This document shows, one piece after another, positions 1-9,696 of a stretch of DNA of 64,000 bases. The stretch lies in assembly GCA_963556695.1 (NCBI GenBank), contig CAUWAG010000004.1, forward strand, positions 2,976,001-3,040,000, written 5' to 3'. A model generated the notes under the pieces. That model was not told the origin of the DNA. It saw nothing but the letters and a program-made list of their open reading frames with translations, and did not search any database. Position 1 is the first letter of the stretch. Every line of letters starts with the position of its first letter. The DNA is from Anthostomella pinea. Its lineage: Eukaryota > Ascomycota > Sordariomycetes > Xylariales > Xylariaceae. The position numbers and the translations under genes were made by a program.

Positions 1-2123
1 ACATTAGACAGGAACTTCGCTCTCCGTACGAGTTGTTTGCAAGTTATGATGCCACATGCTGATGCTGGCGCGGGTGTTGTTGCTGTCCTTGGTTGCTCTT
101 GGGGACTTGTGCTACCTATATGGGTGTAGAATAGTTAGCATTATATTTACGGCTGAAGCATGTCTTACACTGCTTGGGACGAAATCACTCCTATTCTGGG
201 GATCACCTCCTCCAAGCCACTGGGACCACTGACCTTCGTCTTTTCTGACTGTTTTACACCTTGGTGGAAGTAAGCTTGCCGCCAGACGACTCGATGCAAG
301 ATGTGACCTACCTCCTCTCGAACCCATACGCTCGGGAAGTCGACACGACCCATTTGACGACATACCCCGTTTCTTCCTTGTAGGTGCGCACATCCCTCGC
401 GAGTGCTGTCGGTTTGGCGGCCATGGCGAGCACCTGTCGCGGGGGCGAATCAGGAGAATGGTACCAGTGGGCAGCTCGACTGTACAGTGTAGGGGAGGCA
501 GTAATTATCTGAGAAGTTGGTCCTCATTAGATTGAGCCAAGCGGGCCCATGGCAGACAGGAATATATACCATCCGCTCTTATGTTCAGTTCGGGGCCCAT
601 TTGTAGATGGTCTCTTTAACCCTGCGTCTTAGTCCAGGTGCGACGGCCTGTAGGACTGGGGCATTAGATTCCGCATGAAGGAAGTATCTCATGTAGGAAA
701 CAAGGAATTTTCCTTCCCATGCACATCATGACATTGTATGACAGCGTAAGGTAGATCTTTGAGGCACACCCCAAACATTCTACACACATCCACGGGTTGT
801 AAAGGAGCAATCAGCCAGATTCCTTCACACTCTATTGACCAGCATTGAACTGAGGGCCTTTGAAGTAAACACTTGTTTGCTCCATTACGCGATCGCGGCA
901 ATTCCACGAGCTTTGACAGATGCCCCATGCTACATCTCTCTGCCTATTAAACAGCAATTAACGAATATCCATTTCAAAGAATTATAAGCCTAAAACACCT
1001 GATTGAAGCCATTGATACCACAGACGGGGCGTCTCTATTGAATTTCGCCATCAGGACAATGTGATTGCTGGCTTAGAAAAGGGGTAAGTTACGTGCAACA
1101 GTTTGTGCCCCCTCGAGAAACGGCATCAAGCAACTATATAAGGCCGGTCTCAGCTTGCCATCTCTTAGATAAGCAGGGGAGAGATCTTACAGCGATAATG
1201 ATATCACAATCGAGGGATGTCAATGAATAGCCAATCATACTATTACAACTCCTCAAAACTCGCGTTGATACTGCTTGTTAGCACACAAGCCGGCTAAGTA
1301 TGTCAAATCGCCAAAGCAGCGCCTGCGGACTACAAACGCGACCAAGTCCAGGATATCACGAGACATCAGACCTCAGTAGAGCGGCTTGATAGGTATCTAA
1401 CCACCATTAAGCGACATGAAATACAAAGCTCTCGTATTGTCACGTACACGGATAGGGGACTGGTGGTGAATGAAAAGTGCAATTGCAGTACGGTAGTCTA
1501 GCTACAGGTTGGTGGAAGCATAGAAGGAAGGAACAACTAGTCGGGGGACCCAATGATACCCTTCTTTTGGTGTGGATTCCAGCCATCTGGAAGTACTCGC
1601 AGAGAGGTCTGATGTTCACTAGTAAAGGTGTATGTAATGGATGCAACACATTCAGCTGTCCAGGATGGTATTGCTAGCGGTTCCACGTGACTGTGACCTT
1701 TTGAAGACACGCAAAGCTCTGATCCATAATCATCTGCAATGGTGATAGACAGGGCTTTACAAGATGGGATATGGAGTCTTCTCCTTATGTATTAGCATGG
1801 CAATTGCGGGCATCATATACGCATACGGTAGCCATACCCCCCAGCATGTGGAACATGAATGGATAGATAGCAAGGCATCAAATGGTCTGCGATTGGTCAT
1901 ATAACACGGGTACAGTACCCCTCCCGGACCCGGCACATACATCTGACTGGGGTCTGTGAAGTGTGTGAGTGGGATGAGTAACCCAGAGCCTCAGAGGCGA
2001 TGGGGTTTGAGGTAACAATCTTTTCTAACGACTCTGAGTTTTCTTGTGTCATTATACATCTTCTCATCGAAGTATATTTCAATCCTTGCCAGCCTGTCTT
2101 TGAACTGGCAATGCGAACTGAGA
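1..2123. other. no gene recognised upstream of P450
   Basis: Only short open frames without family resemblance occur here. A TATA-like stretch (CTATATAAGG) lies near 1133-1142 but no plausible coding region follows it. The last few hundred bases presumably hold the promoter and leader of the P450 gene that starts at 2124. Confidence 0.5.
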
Positions 2124-3946
2124 ATGGACATACTCTCGTGCGCTGCCTTGGCAGTGATTGAGTCCGTAGCTCTTCGCGCATTGGTCTCGGACATCGATGT
2201 CGGGCCCCAAAGGATCGCTTTCATTGCGTTCGGTTTACAATATCTCGTCCTGAAATGGTATCGCCTATTTCTGTATCCGAAGTACTTCTCACCATGGCGA
2301 CATCTTCCAACCCCTCCCGTAAGTCTCATGAACCGGCTTTGCTGTATCGTCGAGAGTGACTGACTGGGTATCAGGGAAACCAATTCATGTTAGGCCATGC
2401 TGGAAGAATATTCAAGGCCGATACTCCCGTGTCTCTGTTCGTCGAGTGGATGGAGAGCAACCCCGATGCTCCATTCATCCGCTATCTGTCGCTCGGCCAC
2501 AGCGAGGTGCTCCTCGTGAACAGTCCCTCTGCGCACCGGGAGGTACTGCAGTCCAACTGCTACTCCTTCACCAAGACGGACCGTCTGCGAAAGATGATCA
2601 AGCAGTTCGCCGGCGAAAAGAGCCTGGCGCTGCTCGAGTTCGACGAGCATCGCCAACACCGTAAGATGCTCGCTGGTATCCTCTCACCAGCCAGCATCAA
2701 ACAGCTCGCTCCAATCTTTACCGCAACAGTGAAAGAATTGCAGAATATGTTTGACGCAGCGATCGAATCCAACGATGGCAAGACGGGCGTCATCGACTGC
2801 ACGTACACCTACTCCAAAGCCACGCTTGATGCAGTTGGCATCAGCATCTTTGGCGTGGATCTCGCCCAGACCCGGAATGCAGGTCTAGTCCGGCACGACA
2901 ACGACAACTACAGCTTTACCGACGCCTACGAAGACATATTTGCTCCCAGTACTCTGGGCAAAGTCCTCTTTGCGCTGAACGCGTTCATTCCGATCCGCTG
3001 GTTGCCGCTCGAAGCGAACCAAAAGTTCATGTTTGCCAGCAGATGGCTGAACGAAACACTGGCCGGACTCGTACGCGAGAGACGGCAGAAGATTACCGGG
3101 GCTATCGCCGCTGGCAAGTACGACAAGCAATCTCGCGACTTGCTGTCGTTCCTGATCGAGGAGAGCCTGCCTGGCGGCACGGCCGCTGGCATTTCAGACA
3201 GGCACATCGCAGACCATGTAAATTTCCCTCCCGGTCGCCAAGGTATTTTCACAAGGTAGTTAGTTACTGACGATCCCATGAAGCTCCTCGTATTTTTGGG
3301 CGCTGGCCACGACTCCTCAGCCGACATGGCTTCTTGGAGCACTCATATCATGGCAACCCGCCATGACATCCAAGATCGCCTACGCGCTGAAGTTCTCGAC
3401 CTAGTCTCACGCAATCCCGAGCCGAGTTCCGCAGACATCGAAGCTCTCCCGTACCTGAATAACTTCTACCGGGAATCACTCCGCGTGTACCCACCAGGTA
3501 AAGTCTTATGCGTCAACATCGACTTGGCTCCAAGAAACTGACGATTGTACGCTACAGGAATGACCATGCACCGCCAAGCAGCCACCGATCTGACAATCCA
3601 GGGGGTGTTCATCCCCAAGGGGTCCATCTTCGACCTCGCGCCGGCGGTCACGTCGATGAACCCACTGATCTGGGGCGACGACGCGCGCGAGGTCAACCCG
3701 GACCGCTGGGACGCGGCGACTATTACCAGCGAGCAGCTCGCCACGTGGTCGAACAACGTCTTCTCCAACGGCCCGCGCATCTGCCCCGGCAAGGGCTTTG
3801 CCCAGCTCGAGCTCAAGCTCATGCTGTTCCACATGGTGCTGCACTATCGCTTCTTGAGCGTGGAGGGGGAGTTCACGGTGGAGAATCCGGCTCTGACTTT
3901 GAGGCCGCATGGCTTGAGGGTTCGTATCGAGAAGATTTCCGGATAG
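2124..3946 (+). CDS. cytochrome P450 monooxygenase, four exons, about 546 aa
   Basis: Heme-thiolate monooxygenase, expected on the ER membrane with a P450 reductase partner; substrate unknown. Exons 2124-2318, 2375-3217, 3284-3497 and 3558-3946, joined by GT-AG introns of 56, 66 and 60 nt that restore one frame. Landmarks in order: hydrophobic N-terminal anchor followed by the proline-rich hinge LPTPPGNQF across intron 1; I-helix GAGHDSSAD just after intron 2; ExxR motif in YRESLRVYPPG before intron 3; heme-binding loop FSNGPRICPGKGFA at about 3761-3802 with the axial cysteine. Length is normal for fungal P450s. The start was chosen at 2124 because it directly precedes the membrane anchor; an in-frame ATG at 2046 would add 26 less convincing residues. 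No lesion was seen, so it is probably functional. An FAD-monooxygenase remnant lies downstream, suggesting a decayed secondary-metabolism neighbourhood (inference). Confidence 0.9.
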
Positions 3947-4429
3947 AGAATCATCATGGACTGCGTCTTCCGCCCTGTGGATCCTCTAGCAGAGGGCCCC
4001 AGAGAGCCATCTATGCTCTGTATCTGGACCACAACCGACAGGGCTTTGGCTCGGCTGCAAAGTAATCTGTTCCTGGACGGGAAGGACCCCGTGATGTATA
4101 GCTTGCATCCCTGGTGTTTTTTGGGAGCGCCTGTTCTTAATAAAACCCGATCTCTTGATATATGACTTGAACACCTTTACACCATGTATTCTCGTCAGAA
4201 TAAGGAGTTCGCAGAGCGTAATAAGTTGTCTTCGGCGTCCCTGACTTGAAAGCATCGCTCTTGCATGATTTGTCTTGTCTCCGGGATGCCATGAAGTGCT
4301 CAATCTCATGTTTCCGTTCTTCCCAGCGAGCCAAGGTCTTATAGACCAGGCCCACCCAGGGTTTCATTTTTCCACACTGTGAATGTTCTTTGCAGTTGAT
4401 CAAACCCATCTTCGTTGCCTCACCCACCG

Positions 4430-4540
4430 GCCACCGCCAAGCGCTTCAACATCCTCATCGCCGGTGCGGGTCCCGCCGGCCTAGACGCCGCCATCGCACT
4501 CGACGAAAATGGCCCACGGTGACGGTGCTCGAGTCGGACT
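4430..4540 (+). pseudogene. 5' fragment of an FAD-dependent monooxygenase
   Basis: One frame reads AKRFNILIAGAGPAGLDAA and continues IALDENG before a TGA near 4520. This is the N-terminal beta-alpha-beta dinucleotide fold (GxGxxG) of the salicylate-hydroxylase-like flavoprotein monooxygenases. A shift of frame just before the stop would give TVTVLES, the usual next strand, so a small indel is probable. No initiator, no remaining domains and no intact downstream frame are present. Possible further debris lies at 4871-4978, but I could not assign it firmly. Confidence 0.6.
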
Positions 4541-4611
4541 GGATCACCGTCTTTCATTGATACCGCTTTTCAGCAGTTGTAATTATGTCAGCAAGCAGCA
4601 AACTAATCATA

Positions 4612-4698
4612 TCTTGATTGGTCTAGTGGTAAGGATACCCGCTTGTCATAGACAAGTTCAAAGCGCGGGTGGCCGGGGTTCGATTCCCCGATCGAGAG
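4612..4698 (+). tRNA. tRNA-Asp (GUC) with a 15-nt intron
   Basis: The acceptor stem TCTTGAT (4612-4618) pairs with ATCGAGA (4691-4697; one G-U) and the discriminator base is G4698. D arm 4621-4637. Anticodon stem CCCGC (4638-4642) pairs with GCGGG (4665-4669); the loop is TT-GTC-A followed by a 15-nt insertion (4649-4663) at the canonical position after base 37. The T arm CGGGG-TTCGATT-CCCCG is intact, giving an internal B box. Without the intron the tRNA is 72 nt. A short T run at about 4714-4718 can end Pol III transcription. Confidence 0.9.
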
Positions 4699-5064
4699 AT
4701 ATAGCTACGAATTAACTTTTTGCATGTTGGGTATATTTCTTCCTATTGCTTGCTTTTGGTAGCCGTGGTGGAAGAACTTTTTAGTTCCATTTTTGGTACA
4801 CGATCCGTAATGCTGTTGATCGCACAGCCGCCCGCATCCAGCTATTGCCGACCTACACGGCGGATCATAAGCGCGTACCCGCGGTCTGGACGCCGAGCGG
4901 GCGCTGAGACTGGAGCCATGCATCTCTCTCGACGCCATCAAGCCCCAGCGCTATGCCACCGCACCAAGCGCTCGCTGAATCCATGGTCGACAAAGGTGCT
5001 CTCGCCGCGTCTGGTTGGCCCTAGGTTGCCAATACAAGCACATCGTCGTGGTCAACGTCGGTGG
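4699..5064. other. intergenic, possible monooxygenase debris
   Basis: No intact gene. A GC-rich segment at 4871-4978 has one open frame containing LDAERALRLEP and a stop at 4976-4978. It may be decayed coding DNA belonging with the flavoprotein fragment upstream of the tRNA, but this is a weak inference. Confidence 0.3.
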
Positions 5065-6369
5065 TCAATCATCTATTATGGATTCTCCTAACGATTTACC
5101 TAGTTGCACCAAGGTCTTCTCGTACACCCTCGCGACGTTCAGATGCAGTTCCTCCTCCTCCTCATCTACCTCGCTACGCTGATCATCATTATCATCGTCA
5201 GCGGCTACTGTCTGCTCCTCATCTTCCTGTCTAGTCGCGCCAGTGGTATTCGGAAGTGCCTCGTCGTCTGAATCGTCATCCAAAGCCCAATGGAACTGTC
5301 CGCCGTCCCCGCTGTTTAAGCCGCTGGCACTTGATCCGTTGACGGGCTCCGTGCTCTCGTCAGCGTGCGCCGCATCACCGAAGACCGGACCGGCGTCCTC
5401 GCCCTCCTCGACTTTGATCCGTTTCCTCTCTGCGTGCTCGTCCGGCAGGTCAGCAGCATCGGGCTTCCGTTTTGTAGAAGGTCGTGCGCCTCCCTTATCA
5501 ATGCCTGAATCCGAGTCAATGTTGTAATCATCTTCGTCTTCCTCCATATCCTCCGTCTTGACCGTCTCGATCTCATTATTATGTGTCTGCGGCGGACCCA
5601 TTCTCGCCTCAGTCCTCGGCTTCGCAGGCGGCGCATTCGCCGTCATGTTGTCCTCGTCTTCCTCCTCGTAGTCCTCAACGTCCGCCTCGCCACTCATAAC
5701 CACCGCGACCAGCATGCGCGTCTCGTCGGCGAGGCTCTTGCACCGGACCATCTCGGTCTTTGAGAGCCCGGCGCTGAGACCGCGCTGCTGGAAGCCGGGC
5801 AGCGGAGTCCATGTCTTGACGTCGTGGCCGACCAGCAGGCTAGCGAAGCAGTGGTCCAGCTTCTTAAGGAGGGCGAACGTGGGACGCGGCGAGGGCGTGA
5901 AGGACGGGAGGTAGGTGTTGAATGCGAGCGCGACGTTGAGGAGGTACGGGATCTGGAGGCTGGCTTTGAAGTTGCGTGTTGTGGTTAGACTCGTGGTGTG
6001 TGAGCATTGCAGGACGGAGAGAGGTAACAACTCACGCGTTCCTGAGAACCACAGGACGTCAATGACCTCCTCTAGATCGCGACACACCTCGTCCATGCCC
6101 TTGTATCCGCTGACCAGATCCGCCGGGTCCGGTATACCATGCTTCTTGACATACCGTCGCGAGATGTGCAAGAGCCTCTGGGCGACATAGTCCCGCGCGT
6201 AGTCTTCCTTGCGGGAACCCGGGATCAGTGGCTTCGACCGCTGGTGCGGCAGACGAGCGGCCACGCGGCTGGATGCCGAGCTGGGCGCGGGCGAGGGGAG
6301 TGTCTGCGAGGGCGGGATGAAGCCGCCGGCATGGGCGTATGTTGTGCTTGTACTGGGCGTCTCAGCCAT
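5065..6369 (-). CDS. conserved fungal nuclear protein of unknown function, two exons, about 410 aa
   Basis: Exon 1 6369-6036, intron 6035-5964 (72 nt, GTGAGT donor, CTAAC branch site), exon 2 5963-5065. The intron length is a multiple of three, so the unspliced frame stays open; splicing joins VLWFSGT to PSLQIPYLL, and this joined form matches what I recall of fungal homologues. The N-terminal half is a conserved helical region (residues ~50-220) rich in hydrophobic positions. The C-terminal half is disordered and very acidic, with a basic cluster KRKPDAADLPDEHAERKRIK that looks like a bipartite nuclear signal. Fungal databases, as I remember, label relatives 'meiotic recombination protein DMC1', yet no RecA-type Walker A motif is visible, so that name should not be trusted. 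It is divergent from the TOM6-like gene, with about 400 bp between the starts. Confidence 0.75.
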   Translation of the reverse strand: MAETPSTSTTYAHAGGFIPPSQTLPSPAPSSASSRVAARLPHQRSKPLIPGSRKEDYARDYVAQRLLHISRRYVKKHGIPDPADLVSGYKGMDEVCRDLEEVIDVLWFSGTRELLPLSVLQCSHTTSLTTTRNFKASLQIPYLLNVALAFNTYLPSFTPSPRPTFALLKKLDHCFASLLVGHDVKTWTPLPGFQQRGLSAGLSKTEMVRCKSLADETRMLVAVVMSGEADVEDYEEEDEDNMTANAPPAKPRTEARMGPPQTHNNEIETVKTEDMEEDEDDYNIDSDSGIDKGGARPSTKRKPDAADLPDEHAERKRIKVEEGEDAGPVFGDAAHADESTEPVNGSSASGLNSGDGGQFHWALDDDSDDEALPNTTGATRQEDEEQTVAADDDNDDQRSEVDEEEEELHLNVARVYEKTLVQLGKSLGESIIDD

Positions 6370-6769
6370 TTTCGATGGGGATTGTCAAGTGCGAAGCTAG
6401 AGCCCGGATTGATGGGTGCGCATACATTAGGCGTTAGGATGCTCTGAATACAGATGCAGGGCAGGAACAAGGGCTGGGACTGGATTCCTTCCATTGTCAT
6501 CATGATGGCTCAGCCTTGTGACGCCATTGAAAGAGTCCAGCCACAGCAGCCACTCGACTCCGATAGCTGACAGGCACGCCATGTGTAGGTAGTGCCCCAC
6601 CCGGTGTGGCACTAGCTCCCGCATATCCTTCAGCCTTCTTCCCGAACTTTTCCACCCCATTGATTCCATCATCAACGAGCTGCGTCCTCTAACCTCCCAA
6701 CGAAATAAGAACTACACTACGCAGTACACACCACACACCACACAACACACGTCACAACAGATCGCCCAA

Positions 6770-7033
6770 ATGCCGCCAAGGAGAGTCATGGTCGAGTCCT
6801 CCTCGTCGCGCTCGCGCGCTCCCAAGAGCTTCTTCTGGAACACCTACGAGACCCTCACATCGCCCGACAACGCCTCCGTCGTGCGCAGCGTCGCAGTCTT
6901 CGGTGTATGTTCTTCTTCTTCGTCGCCTCGGCGTATGCGCAATTACCCGTATCGAGATATATACTGACCGCATTGACAGGCTTCGGTGGCTTTCCTGGCC
7001 AGCCCCTGGGGCGATGTCCTCCTGCCGCCGTAA
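6770..7033 (+). CDS. tom6: TOM6-like mitochondrial import receptor subunit, about 62 aa
   Basis: Small tail-anchored subunit expected in the TOM complex of the mitochondrial outer membrane, where Tom6 stabilises the Tom40-Tom22 assembly. Exon 1 6770-6904 encodes a basic N-terminus and the motif TYETLTSPDNASVVRSVAV; a 75-nt intron (GTATGT...ACAG) follows; exon 2 from 6980 encodes one short hydrophobic helix (ASVAFLASPWGDVLLPP) and stops at 7031-7033. The size, MPP start and VVRSVAVFG segment fit fungal Tom6. The stop TAA overlaps a good donor (GTAAGA at 7030): splicing it to the acceptor ending at about 7095 would only change the end from LLPP to LLPPL. The identification rests on memory of the family without a database check. 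Confidence 0.72.
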
Positions 7034-8928
7034 GATAACCAGCCCTCTACTTCGAACCCTGCTTGCTAGAGCATCCCTTAACATGTCGCATCAGGCTATA
7101 AACGTGCGATTAGAAATACGGAAGCGGCAACGAGCAAGCGAGTCGCGAGTGAGTATGGAATGTGACGAAAGAGTTGTATGATACGGTCATAGAACGTGTA
7201 TCATAGACGCGAGGGTTCGCCTTGGATGGGACAACACACGGACAGGACTGCTGCAGTCTGGTCGCATCGGACCCATGATGGCGCATCACGAGAACCAAAC
7301 CTACTTTTGCGCATTGTAATACGAATCACAAATACCCCAACCGCGCTCTTCCCACTGCGTCCCGTTCCACACTATCTATGTGTGTCTCTTCTGGGATTAT
7401 GTGTTACCCGCTTGCCCAGCCGAGTCCTTAGATAGGCTACATCTGCGGTGAGATGAATCATCGCAAGAATGATCCTGGGTGCTAAACACACATATCAACT
7501 TGGCCTGCGAGGTTCTTTCAGAGTCTATTCGCTCCATGGGTTAATGTCAGAGGCCGTATTTGACTGTCCACAAAAATTAACCTAGAACGTACCTAACAAC
7601 ATCCGCACGACCCCTTATCCACACGACAAGAGAGCAGACCCCATTCGTCCGTGACATACATTTGGAGCGGCGCCGTTGTGTCCCAAGCCAGATTCCGTGT
7701 CTCTGGCAAGAACCATATGCAGGGAGTTCACCCAGCGACGACGATGTGCTTGTGTTGGCAATGGGACATGTGACGCAGATCAAGGGATCTGGGAGATGTT
7801 TGAAACAAAGCAGAGGGTGGTCGCGAGCTCCCAAGACCTCGACATAACACTGACTGAGCGTCGCATACAGTGTTCCTCGTGAATCTACCTCGACATGGTA
7901 CTCGGTTAAGCGTCGCATACGATTTCCTTGTGACTTCACCAGACATGGATTCTAGCAAGCCAGACGTTGCGACATTTGCTCAAGTTCGTCCAATTCAACT
8001 ACTCCTCTGGGCTGCTCACTGAACTTCTCCCTCCAACGCGCAAAGAAAAGTCTCCATCTCCAATTCATCTTTTTTATACTTTGCCTATTCCTCCAACACA
8101 AACCACCCCGCCGTCCGTCGCGTCATTCCACTCGCTCACTCGCGTTTCGATTGCCAGCTCTCACTGTTGGTCGATCCTTCTTTTATCTTCCTCTCTTTCT
8201 CGCAGCGCGCGTCCAATAGTCTGCTGCAGCATAACTGTGCCAGTCGATTCAGCAGGTTCGTTTCGTTCGTGGTTGCGTCCCTTGGTTCTGCAGTAGTCTA
8301 CTCCTCTCACGTGCCACCCGCATGCAGGCATGTGGCAGTACTGGAGAGAAGACAACTTTGCTCTCGAGATTAGATCCCAAAGGGCGTTCGTCGTGCGTAA
8401 ATGGGAGTTGTAGCCATGTGTATCATATGCGCCGTGAGTCGTGCTGAAGGAGTAAAAAAGATGGAAACCAGAAAAGAAGGCGTATGGTCGAGTCAAGTCG
8501 TCGAAGAACAAAGGTCGTCGTATCCATCTCCTCCTTTTCCAGAGAAACGTGAGGGTGTTGAGATGCTGGCACGTGGCCGAACGCCTTAAGTCGAAATAAA
8601 GTAGAATACGACAATAGCCTCGGGGTTCTAGAGGTGGGATCGGGGAACGTAATAATGACATGAAAATACTTGAGATGCTAAGATTCAGATGTCGGAAATG
8701 CAAGGAAATGTAATGTAGGAGTATCCAAGAAGAATTTTATGTTGTGAAGTATCAGGCGGTAGTGTGCGTTGAAGAGGACAGGGCTGGCTTCCCAAGCGAA
8801 AAAGTCGATCGCAGACATCCTACAGCAACACGCGTAAGATGCCAACCGGATTGACGGCAGGAGTCACAGCAGCCTCGTACCGGGTTTGAAGTCAGAGCGA
8901 GCCTCCGCCTTGGGGCAGTCCCACACTC
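7034..8928. other. about 1.9 kb without a recognisable gene
   Basis: Apart from the possible alternative last exon of the TOM6-like gene (near 7096), I see no coding signal. A pyrimidine-rich tract runs at about 8020-8200 on the plus strand, as in many fungal promoters, but no gene follows it. The right part probably contains the 3' UTR of the minus-strand zinc-knuckle gene. Confidence 0.45.
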
Positions 8929-9696
8929 TTATGCGACAGGGGGGATAGAGGCGATAGGGGCGATAGGGGCGATAGCTGCGGCAGCTGGCAGCTCGACCTC
9001 AGCAGGGATCTCGACGCTGGGAGCCGCCTTCTGGGGGCAATCCCGGGAGATGTGACCAGCCTCACCGCACTGGTAGCAGGTCTTGCCAGCAGTATTGAGA
9101 GGGCCGCCGTTGGGAGCGGTGCAGTCTCGCGATATGTGACCGAGCTTTCCGCAAGCGTAACACTTCATAGCCTGGGCCTGGCAGTCTCGAGCAAAGTGGT
9201 TCGGGCCACCGCACTTGTAGCAAGTAGCAGGCCGAGGGCCTCCAGCGAAGCCACCTCTTCCGAAGCCGCCGCCTCCGTATCCACCACGGCCGACAGGTGC
9301 TCCACGGCCCATACCAGCAGCAGCCGGGTTAGGGCAAGATCGGGCAAGGTGGCCGGGCTGTCCACAGTTATAGCACCGTCCGTTACCACCGCCGCCGCTC
9401 AGACGAAGGGTAGGGCAGTCAGCTTGGACGTGTCCCAGTCCCTGGCAGTGGTAGCACTGCTTAGCCTCAGTGGTACGAGGAAGAGGGCACTGGTTGGACT
9501 CGTGGCCTTTCCAGGATCGTATGTTAGTCAGGTCTGTATATTCTTTCAAGAGGAGTCTCCTTGGGAGAGTAGCAAGAGTATCGCACGCACCTGGCTGCTT
9601 GCAGTTGTAGCAGAGACGCTCAGCAGAGGAGCAGACCTCAGCATAGTGGCCAACGTTGCCACACTTGTAGCATGCTCGACGAGAAAGGGACGACAT
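8929..9696 (-). CDS. gis2: CCHC zinc-knuckle RNA/ssDNA-binding protein (Gis2/Byr3/CNBP family), about 227 aa
   Basis: Exon 1 9696-9591, intron 9590-9507 (84 nt, GTGCGT donor), exon 2 9506-8929. Splicing repairs knuckle 2 (CYNCKQPGHESNQC). Seven zinc knuckles are present: six canonical CxxCxxxGHxxxxC and one (the fifth, CYKCGGPNHFARDC) with Asn for the conserved Gly. A glycine/arginine-rich linker (GRGG and GGFGRGG motifs) separates knuckles 4 and 5. The tail is rich in Ala, Pro and Ile and encoded by a short tandem repeat near 8940-8975. Yeast Gis2 and human CNBP bind mRNA and polysomes and affect translation and stress granules. The start MSSLSRRACYKCG was chosen because fungal homologues begin exactly there; the frame is also open for about 200 nt upstream. 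Confidence 0.92.
   Translation of the reverse strand: MSSLSRRACYKCGNVGHYAEVCSSAERLCYNCKQPGACDTLATLPRRLLLKEYTDLTNIRSWKGHESNQCPLPRTTEAKQCYHCQGLGHVQADCPTLRLSGGGGNGRCYNCGQPGHLARSCPNPAAAGMGRGAPVGRGGYGGGGFGRGGFAGGPRPATCYKCGGPNHFARDCQAQAMKCYACGKLGHISRDCTAPNGGPLNTAGKTCYQCGEAGHISRDCPQKAAPSVEIPAEVELPAAAAIAPIAPIASIPPVA

Noticed and set aside
5065..6369. RecA-type DMC1 recombinase
   Set aside because: The name is attached to this fungal family in some annotations as I recall, but no Walker A or other RecA motif is present in the protein.
8161..8703. 180-codon minus-strand frame
   Set aside because: No ATG-linked conserved domain; overlaps a pyrimidine-rich promoter-like tract.
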